Positions 1 to 6,371 of a stretch of 8,796 bases of DNA are shown one piece after another; position 1 is the stretch's first letter; each line of letters starts with the position of its first letter. A program made the translations under genes and the position numbers. The notes under the pieces were generated by a model. The model was not told the origin of the DNA and did no database searches. It saw only the letters and a program-made list of their open reading frames with translations. Source of the DNA: an uncultured Methylobacter sp. (lineage in GTDB: Bacteria; Pseudomonadota; Gammaproteobacteria; Methylococcales; Methylomonadaceae); NCBI GenBank assembly GCA_903831545.1, contig CAIKYI010000648.1, positions 1 through 8,796 on the forward strand, in the 5' to 3' direction.

Positions 1-1
1 C

Positions 2-1030
2 AACTTTACCAATTATTCGGTGACGCCGGATAACTTTATTTCGCACAACCCCCACTTTTGCAAATCTGCGTTAAGTCGGTATAGCCAATGGGACTTTCTG
101 GCGTTAATCGATCGCTACCAAATTCCTTTTCATGAAAGAGAGCATGGGCAGTTGTTTTGCAATGACAGCGCCAAAGATATTCTCAATATGTTACTGGCAG
201 AATGTGCCAAAGCCGGTGTGGTTGTGCAACTCAATACTCTCATCGATAAAATTGAACGACAGGATGATCACTTTCAGCTTGCGACCAGTCAGGGTAATTT
301 TTGTAGTCAATCCTTAGTGGTTGGGACTGGCGGATTGTCGATTCCCAAAATGGGCGCTACGCCATTGGGTTATAAAATTGCCGAACAATTCGGCATTAAG
401 GTATTGACTACCCGGGCAGGGCTAGTACCGTTTACGTTGCAGCCTGAAGACAAGGAAAGGTTTGCGGCCTTGTCAGGCATTGCCGTGCCTTGTGTCGTCA
501 GTGTTAGCCATCAGAGCTTTACTGAAAATGTATTATTTACTCATCGAGGTTTAAGCGGTCCTGCTATTTTGCAGATTTCTTCTTACTGGAATGTTGGAGA
601 AGAATTGTCCATCAACTTGTTGCCGCAGCTTGAGTTAAACGAAGAATTAAAAGCCAAGCGACAACAAAAGCTTAAAAACAAGCTAAAAACGATATTGGAA
701 AGCTATTTACCCAAACGCTTGATCAGTAGTTTTTTACCTGAGGAGTTGCTGGAAATGTCGTTACAGGATTTGTCGGATAAACAGATCTTACGTGTTGCGG
801 AACGACTCAATCACTGGATACTTAAACCCAATGGCACTGAAGGTTATCGAACCGCTGAAGTGACTATAGGTGGTGTTGACTGTGATGCTGTTTCTTCAAA
901 AACCATGGAAAGCAAGCAGGTGTCTGGACTTTATTTTGTAGGCGAAGTGCTGGATGTGACTGGCTGGCTGGGAGGTTATAATTTCCAGTGGGCCTGGTCG
1001 TCGGCGTGGTGTGCAGGGCAATATTGTTGA
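2..1030 (+). CDS. BaiN/YhiN-family (HI0933-like) FAD-dependent oxidoreductase, 5' end cut off by the window
   Basis: This is a flavoprotein of the HI0933/YhiN/BaiN family, annotated as NAD(P)/FAD-dependent or aminoacetone-oxidase-like oxidoreductases; the physiological substrate is generally unknown. The frame is open to the left edge. A GTG at position 20 is not the start, because the codons before it read NFTNYS, which with the missing Cys gives the conserved family motif CNFTN. About 342 codons remain. Roughly 50 N-terminal residues are absent, including the GxGxxG dinucleotide-binding loop. Visible family landmarks are NPHFCKSALSRY near the start, GGLSIPKMG about a third of the way in, GLVPF, the FTHRGLSGPAILQ stretch, and the C-terminal FVGEVLDVTGWLGGYNFQWA motif that closes the FAD site. 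The gene ends 24 bp before a convergent gene, with no convincing terminator between. Family assignment is firm; substrate is not. Confidence 0.9.
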   Translation, partial: NFTNYSVTPDNFISHNPHFCKSALSRYSQWDFLALIDRYQIPFHEREHGQLFCNDSAKDILNMLLAECAKAGVVVQLNTLIDKIERQDDHFQLATSQGNFCSQSLVVGTGGLSIPKMGATPLGYKIAEQFGIKVLTTRAGLVPFTLQPEDKERFAALSGIAVPCVVSVSHQSFTENVLFTHRGLSGPAILQISSYWNVGEELSINLLPQLELNEELKAKRQQKLKNKLKTILESYLPKRLISSFLPEELLEMSLQDLSDKQILRVAERLNHWILKPNGTEGYRTAEVTIGGVDCDAVSSKTMESKQVSGLYFVGEVLDVTGWLGGYNFQWAWSSAWCAGQYC

Positions 1031-1054
1031 TGTCGGTTTTTTTTTCCGGACAGA

Positions 1055-1882
1055 CTACTGAAGGGGCGGTTGATTGGCGCCGGATAATTTTATGGTTACC
1101 GTATCACCGATAGTCAAATGACCAGTTTGGTCGTGTAGTGCATTTTGACCAAAATACACCTTGTTTTGCCATTTGCGAGTGCGGTTGAGAGTAGTAAGCG
1201 GTTCCTTGCCGGTTTCTGCGGTTTCTGGATTTATAGTTGGGACTGAGCAGCGGGAGCAAGGTTTGGGTAGCCTGAAATCTATTTCGCCAATGCTGATTTC
1301 TCTCCAGCCGTCTTCTGTATAAGCCGGGCAACCGGAAATAACCAGATTGGGTCTGAAGCGAGCCATAGGTAAATTCAACTGCATTTGATTATTTAGTTCG
1401 GTTAAGGAGTTTTCTGAAACAATCAGGAAAGGAAACCCGTCAGAAAAAGCAACCTTATCGCTCGGTTTGGCATAAGCGGGATCAACCGGGCGAATCATCT
1501 CCTCGGGTTGGTAAACTAGTTGGCACTCTTGTTTTAAAACAAAGCTAAGCCATTGGTCGGCTTCTTTTGAAACACTTCGTGCGTCGCACTGGTCGAGCCA
1601 GATCGTGCTATTAATAACGTCTCCACCAACAGGTTCAAGTTCCAGACACAGGTTTTCCATGTCGGGCGAAGACAGTATAAGACTATTGTCGGTCAGTGCC
1701 GTTTTGATTAACGCCATTCCCGGTAGAACACGCTGGCTGAGGAATTGCCGGTTGTGATCAATCAGCATCCATTTTCTGTCGTGTACAAGACCTGTAGCAT
1801 TGACAGGCCAGCTGTTTACGCTAATGCCTGCCAATGACTTTACCGGATAAATATTTATTTGGCTTAAAAGAAATTGTGTCAT
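1055..1882 (-). CDS. MOSC domain-containing protein (YcbX/mARC-like, without ferredoxin domain)
   Basis: A 275-residue protein with an N-terminal MOSC beta-barrel domain (residues 1 to about 120; IYPVKSLAG at 11-19) and a C-terminal MOSC domain. RFRPNLVISG at 175-184 and the KPCSRCSVPTINPE segment at 207-220 are the best landmarks. The family binds molybdenum cofactor, and one of Cys209/Cys212 in the PCxRC motif should be the metal ligand. Relatives such as YcbX and mammalian mARC reduce N-hydroxylated compounds. E. coli YcbX carries an extra C-terminal 2Fe-2S ferredoxin domain; this protein stops soon after the MOSC fold, so it would need a separate electron donor. No signal peptide is evident, so it is probably cytoplasmic. 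The ATG is 17 bp downstream of the preceding minus-strand gene, with only a weak ribosome-binding site, suggesting cotranscription and perhaps coupled translation. The actual substrate is unknown. Confidence 0.9.
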   Translation of the reverse strand: MTQFLLSQINIYPVKSLAGISVNSWPVNATGLVHDRKWMLIDHNRQFLSQRVLPGMALIKTALTDNSLILSSPDMENLCLELEPVGGDVINSTIWLDQCDARSVSKEADQWLSFVLKQECQLVYQPEEMIRPVDPAYAKPSDKVAFSDGFPFLIVSENSLTELNNQMQLNLPMARFRPNLVISGCPAYTEDGWREISIGEIDFRLPKPCSRCSVPTINPETAETGKEPLTTLNRTRKWQNKVYFGQNALHDQTGHLTIGDTVTIKLSGANQPPLQ

Positions 1883-1899
1883 TGGTGAGGATGGTGGTG

Positions 1900-2247
1900 T
1901 TAACCCAACAAGGATTTTACAGATTCGGAAAATATAGCATTATGCGCACCCTGTGCTTGTGAAGGTGCGTTTTGAAAGTCGGTGATCAGTTGTTTAAGCG
2001 CCTGTTGAGCCTGGTCTTTATCGTTTATCTGGGTTGCTTTGTCACTGCTTTGTACCGGTGAAGTTGACGATAGTTTTACTGAGGTAGGCGAAAGATTGAC
2101 AGTTTCGTTTGAAACTGTGGCGCTGTTATTTTGATTGCTATCTGACTGGGCTTCGACTGCTGACTCGTTCTTATCCACGCCTTTTGTTTGTTGGGGCTGG
2201 ATCAGTGTCGAAAGTGAGTCTTGTCTTGTTATTGTGCTTGCGTCCAT
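1900..2247 (-). CDS. small low-complexity hypothetical protein, first gene of the MOSC operon
   Basis: A 115-residue protein that I do not recognise as a named family. Residues 1 to about 70 are rich in Ser, Thr, Asn and Gln and look disordered. Residues 77-92 (DKDQAQQALKQLITDF) and 98-114 look helical and are probably the conserved part. There is no Cys, Trp or Tyr, no signal peptide and no membrane segment. The reading frame is supported by AGGA eight bases ahead of the ATG on the minus strand, by its position 17 bp before the MOSC gene, and by the absence of any longer competing frame. The motif VNLSPTSVKLSS recalls the linker of FlgM-like or flagellum-associated small proteins, but that similarity is too short to use. 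It may be a secreted or regulatory small protein; no function is assigned. Confidence 0.7.
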   Translation of the reverse strand: MDASTITRQDSLSTLIQPQQTKGVDKNESAVEAQSDSNQNNSATVSNETVNLSPTSVKLSSTSPVQSSDKATQINDKDQAQQALKQLITDFQNAPSQAQGAHNAIFSESVKSLLG

Positions 2248-2299
2248 TATTATGTCCTATAGGTCTGATTTAACACAGTTAAAATCGGTAATAGTTGAT

Positions 2300-2311
2300 T
2301 TTAATATTAAA
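2300..2311. repeat. 12-bp perfect AT-only palindrome in the divergent intergenic region
   Basis: TTTAATATTAAA reads the same on both strands. It lies about 50 bp upstream of the minus-strand 115-aa gene. It could be an operator or part of an AT-rich promoter, but AT-only palindromes of this length are expected by chance in such DNA, so it is recorded as structure only. Confidence 0.25.
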
Positions 2312-2401
2312 TTAAAGCTGTGGAGCGAAAATTCATTATTTATAAACTTGATGCTGAGCTTTTTCTTGGACTAAGTCAATATTGTATTTAAAGTTGGAGT
2401 T

Positions 2402-2499
2402 TTTTAGCGGAATAGCGTTAACTTTATTTCAAGCGTTTAATCGCTGTTTTTGACAAACATTATCGAAAAAAAAAAACAAAGTTGTCGAATCCGCTAAAA
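2402..2499. repeat. pair of 10-bp inverted repeats flanking the transporter-operon upstream region
   Basis: TTTTAGCGGA at 2402-2411 is the exact reverse complement of TCCGCTAAAA at 2490-2499, with 78 bp between the arms. Between them lie an 11-A tract (2466-2476) and a TTGACA hexamer (2450-2455). The right arm overlaps a second, shorter inverted repeat, GCTAA/TTAGC at 2493-2504. The arrangement could be a pair of regulator sites able to loop, with an intrinsically bent A-tract between them. No regulator is known for it. Confidence 0.35.
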
Positions 2500-2500
2500 T
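2495..2500 (+). promoter_or_regulatory. candidate -10 element for the transporter operon
   Basis: TAAAAT matches the sigma-70 -10 hexamer in five of six bases and sits about 35 bp before the first gene of the operon. The A-tract upstream (2466-2476) could act as an UP-like element. No good -35 hexamer lies at the right distance: TTGACA at 2450-2455 is too far upstream. The element is also inside the GCTAA/TTAGC inverted repeat, which would suit a repressor site. This is a weak call. Confidence 0.25.
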
Positions 2501-2526
2501 TAGCACTTGTGTGATTTATTATGATT

Positions 2527-2530
2527 AGGA
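2527..2530 (+). promoter_or_regulatory. ribosome-binding site deciding between two adjacent ATG codons
   Basis: AGGA ends one base before an ATG at 2532 and four bases before the next, in-frame ATG at 2535. The second spacing is the more workable, so 2535 is preferred; the proteins differ by one Met only. Confidence 0.5.
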
Positions 2531-2534
2531 AATG

Positions 2535-3728
2535 ATGCGAGCAATTAACTTGTCTTTTCAAGTAGCAATTAGTTTTTTATTTATTTTTCAGTTGCTTGGC
2601 GTGAATTTTGTTTATGCTGACGCTAAGCAGGTGATTAACATTGCTTATTTGTCTCAAGAACAAAAAGCGCCGCCGGCACTGTCTAATTTGGATGCGTTTA
2701 TTAAAGACAAAGGCATTCCAGGGGCAGAATTGGCGATTGATGACAATAATACGACCGGACAGTTTACCGGTCAGCAATTTGTATTGAAAAAGTTTATCGT
2801 GCCGCTGGAGGGTAATGTTCTAGATACTTTTAACAAAGAACTGGTTGAACATTATTCTGCTGTGGTCGTTAATTTGCCTGCTTTGCAGATCAATATTCTC
2901 GGTGATTTACCCTCGGCAAAACAGAAATTGTTTTTTGATGTGGGGACAGTTGATGATGCGTTGCGCAATGAGCAATGCCGGGTAAATATTTTACATCTTT
3001 TGCCTGACCGGGCTATGCGTGCCGATGCCCTGGCGCAATACATGATGAAAAAACGCTGGAATAAGTGGTTTTTAGTCATTGGCGCTACCCAGGAAGATCG
3101 TTTGTTTGCCGAAGCAATCAAACGGTCTGCCAAACGTTTCGGCATGAAAATAGTTCAGGAAAAAAATTGGGAGCACACTTACGATGCACGACGTACAGAG
3201 CAATCCGATGTCGCGGTATTTACTCAGGTTGATGACTATGATGTGCTGGTTGTAGCCGATGAGCAAGGTCAGTTTGGCGAGTATCTTGAATACAGAACCT
3301 GGAATGCACGACCGGTTATCGGTACTCAGGGATTGATTGCCGCGGCTTGGCATCGAACCCATGAACAATGGGGGGCAGTACAGATTCAAAATCGTTTTAA
3401 AGAGAAAACGGGGCGCTGGATGGAAGAACAGGATTATGCGGCCTATTTAGCGGTTAGAGCCCTTGGGGAAGCCGCCACGCGCACCAAATCCAATGATATT
3501 GCCCGACTTAAGGACTATATATTGAGTACCGGTTTTGCCCTGCAAGGTTATAAAGGCGTTCCGTTATCGTTTCGATCCTGGAATGGTCAATTACGTCAGC
3601 CGGTTTTGCTGGCAGCGCCCAGGTCCTTGATTGTAGTCGCGCCAATTGAAGGTTTTTTACACCCCAAAACCGAACTTGATACGTTGGGCTATGATCAACC
3701 CGAATCAACCTGTAAATGGAGTCAATAA
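2535..3728 (+). CDS. PQQ/alcohol-dehydrogenase-associated ABC transporter substrate-binding protein (type I periplasmic binding protein)
   Basis: A 397-residue exported binding protein (start at 2535; an ATG at 2532 adds one Met). A Sec signal peptide is clear: a hydrophobic core over about residues 7-26 and a cleavage site VYA before DAKQV. The mature part starts with the sheet INIAYLSQE and continues with GAELAIDDNN, as in the Leu/Ile/Val-type binding fold. Later landmarks are LPDRAMRADALAQYM and GRWMEEQDYAAYLAVRALGEA. It corresponds to the family called ABC transporter substrate-binding protein of the PQQ-dependent alcohol dehydrogenase system (homologous, from memory, to PedA1 or LutA). 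Only two Cys occur, at about 148 and 393, which could form a disulfide in the periplasm. It is the first gene of the operon, with 4 bp to the propeller gene. The ligand is unknown; a role in lanthanide- or PQQ-dependent alcohol oxidation is inferred from family and neighbours. Confidence 0.88.
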   Translation: MRAINLSFQVAISFLFIFQLLGVNFVYADAKQVINIAYLSQEQKAPPALSNLDAFIKDKGIPGAELAIDDNNTTGQFTGQQFVLKKFIVPLEGNVLDTFNKELVEHYSAVVVNLPALQINILGDLPSAKQKLFFDVGTVDDALRNEQCRVNILHLLPDRAMRADALAQYMMKKRWNKWFLVIGATQEDRLFAEAIKRSAKRFGMKIVQEKNWEHTYDARRTEQSDVAVFTQVDDYDVLVVADEQGQFGEYLEYRTWNARPVIGTQGLIAAAWHRTHEQWGAVQIQNRFKEKTGRWMEEQDYAAYLAVRALGEAATRTKSNDIARLKDYILSTGFALQGYKGVPLSFRSWNGQLRQPVLLAAPRSLIVVAPIEGFLHPKTELDTLGYDQPESTCKWSQ

Positions 3729-3732
3729 GATA

Positions 3733-4737
3733 ATGAGAAAATCAGTTTTATGGTGGTGCAGCTTTAAACCTTCTTTGAAGTACTTGGGCGCTGGTGCCTG
3801 TTTATCATTAATTTGGGTAGCAAACATACACGCAGATACTGTTTTTGTTACTCTGGAAAAAGATAATGCATTGGCTGTTGTTGATCCTGGCACCGGTAAA
3901 TTAATTAAAACAGTAGACATTGGTCAGCGTCCCCGGGGCATCGTAATCAGCCCCGATAACAAGTATTTGTACATTGCGGCCAGTGATGACAATACCATCA
4001 AGATTATTGATGCCGAAACATTTAAGGAAGTTGGGCGGCTGCCTTCCGGTGATGATCCTGAGACCTTTGCCCTCAATCCCTCCGGCGACCGGCTTTATGT
4101 GTCCAATGAAGATGATAGTCTGGTGACGGTCATTAACCTTGCCGATAAAAAAGTACTTAAGCAAATTAAAGTGGGGGTTGAGCCAGAGGGTATTGCAGTC
4201 AGTCCTGATAATCAATGGGTAGTCAGTGCCTCTGAAACGACCAATATGGTGCATTGGATTGATGTTAAAACCAATGCCATCGTTGACAACACGTTGGTGG
4301 ACCCCCGTCCCCGGGCGCTTGGATTTACAGCCGACAGTCGGCAGTTGTGGGTCACTTCTGAAATGGCGGGTACTTTGATGGTGTTGGATGTCAAAACCAG
4401 GCAGCCCATTAAAACCATCAAGTTTGACGTGCAAGGTGTTTCTGCAGACAAAATTCAGCCGGTAGGCGTGGTTATTGACAAAGATAACAAGCGGGCTTAT
4501 GTGGCTTTGGGGCCGACCAACCGTGTGGCGGTTATAAATGCCCAGAGTTTTGAAGTGGAAAAATATTTGTTGGTGGGGCAGCGAGTCTGGAATCTGGCGT
4601 TCTCACCCGATCAAAAAAGGCTCTACACCACAAACGGTACCAGCAATGATATGTCGATTATTGATCTTGATACTCAAACCGTAACCAAATCGGTCGGTGT
4701 CGGAACTTATCCTTGGGGAGTTGCGGTAAAGCCATGA
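3733..4737 (+). CDS. exported YVTN-type beta-propeller protein, PQQ-dependent catabolism-associated
   Basis: A 334-residue periplasmic protein. The frame is open further upstream, but the ATG at 3733 is preferred: it follows the previous stop by 4 bp and begins a signal peptide (hydrophobic core about 17-32, cleavage IHA before DTVFV). Earlier starts would bury that peptide. Repeats begin at residues 67, 109, 151, 193, 243, 285 and 327. Each has the pattern P-x-G-[IV]-x-[VF]-[ST]-x-D followed by a strand and ending near [VI]-[IL]-D/N. The first strand DTVFVTLEKDNALAVVD (35-51) should close the ring with the last partial repeat, giving a seven-bladed propeller. The spacing is 42 residues except for one eight-residue insertion before the fifth repeat. 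It matches the PQQ-dependent catabolism-associated beta-propeller family (PedA2- or LutB-like, from memory). Such a propeller has no enzyme motif; it may be a scaffold or ligand carrier for the transporter. Confidence 0.9.
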   Translation: MRKSVLWWCSFKPSLKYLGAGACLSLIWVANIHADTVFVTLEKDNALAVVDPGTGKLIKTVDIGQRPRGIVISPDNKYLYIAASDDNTIKIIDAETFKEVGRLPSGDDPETFALNPSGDRLYVSNEDDSLVTVINLADKKVLKQIKVGVEPEGIAVSPDNQWVVSASETTNMVHWIDVKTNAIVDNTLVDPRPRALGFTADSRQLWVTSEMAGTLMVLDVKTRQPIKTIKFDVQGVSADKIQPVGVVIDKDNKRAYVALGPTNRVAVINAQSFEVEKYLLVGQRVWNLAFSPDQKRLYTTNGTSNDMSIIDLDTQTVTKSVGVGTYPWGVAVKP

Positions 4738-5474
4738 GCTCTTCGATAGCGTTGTCCGTAGAAGATTTGACTTTCTCTTATGGTGGAAAAAATGCCTTAA
4801 GCCGGGTTAATTTCAAGATTCAGCCGGGGGAATGCACTATTTTGCTAGGGCCCAATGGGGCAGGGAAGAGCACCTTATTTTCTTTAATTACCCGATTGTA
4901 TGATACCCGCGACGGCCGTATTGAGTTGTGTGGTTTGGATATTAAGCGACAAACACGTTTAGCCTTGGCAAAACTGGGTGTGGTGTTTCAACAAGCCACC
5001 CTGGATATGGATTTGACGGTAATGCAAAATTTGCGCTATCACACCTCCCTGCATGGCATGGGGAGAAAGCTGGCAGAGCAACGAATTCAGATCGAGTTGG
5101 AACGTTTGGCTATGTACGACCGACGTTTTGAGAAAATACGCCAGTTAAATGGCGGGCACAGGCGGCGTGTAGAGATTGCACGGGCGTTATTGCATAAACC
5201 GTCATTGTTACTGCTGGATGAGCCTACCGTTGGACTGGATGTGCCGAGTCGCCTGGCTATCGTTGACTATGTGCATCACTTGGTCGCAGAGGAAGGACTG
5301 GGGGTATTATGGGCCAGTCATCTGATTGATGAGATTTATCCTGGAGATCACTTAATCGTCCTGCACCAGGGTCAGGTTAAAGCCAATGGAACTGTTGACG
5401 ATGTTCTTAAGATAACCGGTGCGCCCACGATTAAAGATGCTTTTTATCTGTTGACTCAAGGAGATCAAGCGTGA
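4734..5474 (+). CDS. ABC transporter ATP-binding protein of the PQQ-associated alcohol system
   Basis: A 246-residue ATPase that powers the transporter from the cytoplasmic face. The ATG at 4734 shares four bases (ATGA) with the stop of the propeller gene, so translation is probably coupled; an open extension back to 4713 has no family support. All nucleotide-binding elements are visible: Walker A GPNGAGKST at 39-47, Q-loop Gln86 in FQQATLDMD, signature LNGGH at 138-142, Walker B LLLLDEP at 158-164, D-loop GLD at 167-169, and switch His196 in WASH. The signature deviates from the usual LSGGQ, which I believe is typical of this subfamily rather than a defect. The length is normal for a single nucleotide-binding domain, so the working unit needs two copies. 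Together with the next gene it fits the exporter-type ABC-2 class. From memory it is homologous to PedB/LutE. Confidence 0.92.
   Translation: MSSSIALSVEDLTFSYGGKNALSRVNFKIQPGECTILLGPNGAGKSTLFSLITRLYDTRDGRIELCGLDIKRQTRLALAKLGVVFQQATLDMDLTVMQNLRYHTSLHGMGRKLAEQRIQIELERLAMYDRRFEKIRQLNGGHRRRVEIARALLHKPSLLLLDEPTVGLDVPSRLAIVDYVHHLVAEEGLGVLWASHLIDEIYPGDHLIVLHQGQVKANGTVDDVLKITGAPTIKDAFYLLTQGDQA
5458..5463 (+). promoter_or_regulatory. ribosome-binding site deciding the GTG start of the permease gene
   Basis: AAGGAG lies seven bases before the GTG at 5471 and thirteen before the next in-frame ATG at 5477. The spacing favours GTG. It lies inside the 3' end of the ATPase gene. Confidence 0.7.
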
Positions 5475-6274
5475 ATATGGTTCATTATTGGCGCGCTATG
5501 TGGGGTATTATCTGGCGTGAATTATGGCGATTTGTAACCCAGCGTGAGCGCTTTATTTCAGCTTTGGTCAGGCCGCTGGTATGGTTGTTTGTTTTTGCAG
5601 CAGGCTTCAGGGCTGCTTTGGGGCTTGCCATTACACCGCCTTATGAAACCTATATTTTGTACGAAGTTTATATTACGCCCGGTTTGATCGGCATGATTCA
5701 GCTGTTTAACGGCATGCAAAGTTCCTTGTCCATGGTCTACGACCGCGAAATGGGTAGCATGCGCATATTGATGGTTTGTCCCTTGCCACGTTGGTTTTTA
5801 TTGCTCAGCAAATTATTGGCAGGAACTGGGGTGTCTATTTTGCAAGCTTATGTTTTTTTGGCCATTGCGTGGTTTTATGATATCCAGGCACCTTGGCAGG
5901 GCTATTTATTGATCATGCCTGCTTTGTTGTTGTCAGGATTAATGTTGGGTGCGTTGGGTTTGTTATTGTCATCTTTTATAAAACAACTGGAAAATTTTGC
6001 CGGAGTGATGAATTTTGTTATTTTTCCGATGTTTTTTATGTCAACCGCTTTATATCCCCTCTGGAAAATCAAAGAGTCGAGTTCATTGCTTTACTATCTT
6101 GCCCAGTACAATCCTTTTTCGCAGGCTGTAGAATTAATTCGTTTTGCCTTGTATGGACAATTCAACGGTTCGGCATTTATTTATACGCTGGTTGCTTTTG
6201 TCGTATTTATGGTGTCTGCCATCCTTGGCTATAATCCTTCAAAAGGGATGATGATGAGAAAGAGTGGGGTTTGA
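5471..6274 (+). CDS. pedC: ABC-2 type permease of the PQQ-associated alcohol system (PedC family)
   Basis: A 267-residue integral inner-membrane protein. GTG at 5471 is chosen because AAGGAG is seven bases ahead and because GTGA overlaps the stop of the ATPase gene by four bases. About six membrane segments can be picked by hydrophobicity, near residues 30-50, 65-82, 108-134, 145-170, 176-196 and 235-253. The short interfacial segment MVYDREMGSMRILMVCPLPR at 88-107 is characteristic of ABC-2 permeases, where it contacts the ATPase. The C-terminal tail YNPSKGMMMRK is also typical. The family assignment is to the alcohol-associated ABC permease PedC (the LutF equivalent in methylotrophs, from memory). 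ABC-2 proteins usually export or flip substrates, so the link to a periplasmic binding protein in the same operon is unusual. The substrate is not determined. Confidence 0.9.
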   Translation: MNMVHYWRAMWGIIWRELWRFVTQRERFISALVRPLVWLFVFAAGFRAALGLAITPPYETYILYEVYITPGLIGMIQLFNGMQSSLSMVYDREMGSMRILMVCPLPRWFLLLSKLLAGTGVSILQAYVFLAIAWFYDIQAPWQGYLLIMPALLLSGLMLGALGLLLSSFIKQLENFAGVMNFVIFPMFFMSTALYPLWKIKESSSLLYYLAQYNPFSQAVELIRFALYGQFNGSAFIYTLVAFVVFMVSAILGYNPSKGMMMRKSGV

Positions 6275-6362
6275 TGCTTAAAATAATCAGTTGTGATTCT
6301 AATGGGTCAGGTTTTCTTTGCTTCTTGGTGTTTGTCGAAGAGTAAATCACAAAAATAAATTC

Positions 6363-6367
6363 GGTGA
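6363..6367 (+). promoter_or_regulatory. weak ribosome-binding site for the GTG start at 6372
   Basis: GGTGA ends four bases before the GTG at 6372. It is the only purine-rich stretch near a start in this frame upstream of the first conserved residues; the first in-frame ATG (6543) would remove the LPTANPG segment. Confidence 0.4.
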
Positions 6368-6371
6368 ATAT

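Noticed and set aside
1031..1052. TGTCGG, nine Ts, CCGGACA between the convergent genes as a terminator
   Set aside because: The T-run is the loop rather than the tail and the stem is interrupted by a bulge; it does not have intrinsic-terminator form.
2432..2451. AGCG/CGCT hairpin followed by five Ts as a terminator
   Set aside because: Only a 4-bp stem, and no plus-strand gene upstream that it could terminate.
3646..3732. In-frame upstream extension of the beta-propeller gene overlapping the binding-protein gene
   Set aside because: It would place 29 extra residues before a clear signal peptide and overlap the previous gene by 83 bp; the ATG at 3733 fits both spacing and export.
3901..4434. 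177-codon minus-strand frame inside the beta-propeller gene
   Set aside because: It lies wholly opposite a well-supported gene and has low-quality composition (many His, Pro, Asn, Ile); an antisense shadow.
4713..4733. In-frame upstream extension of the ATPase gene
   Set aside because: Only seven extra codons inside the propeller gene; the ATG at 4734 makes the classic ATGA overlap and the usual ATPase N-terminus.
6318..6371. TTG-initiated extension of the 528-aa protein
   Set aside because: A rare start without a nearby ribosome-binding site, and the added residues (LLGVCRRVNHKNK) look unlike the conserved part.
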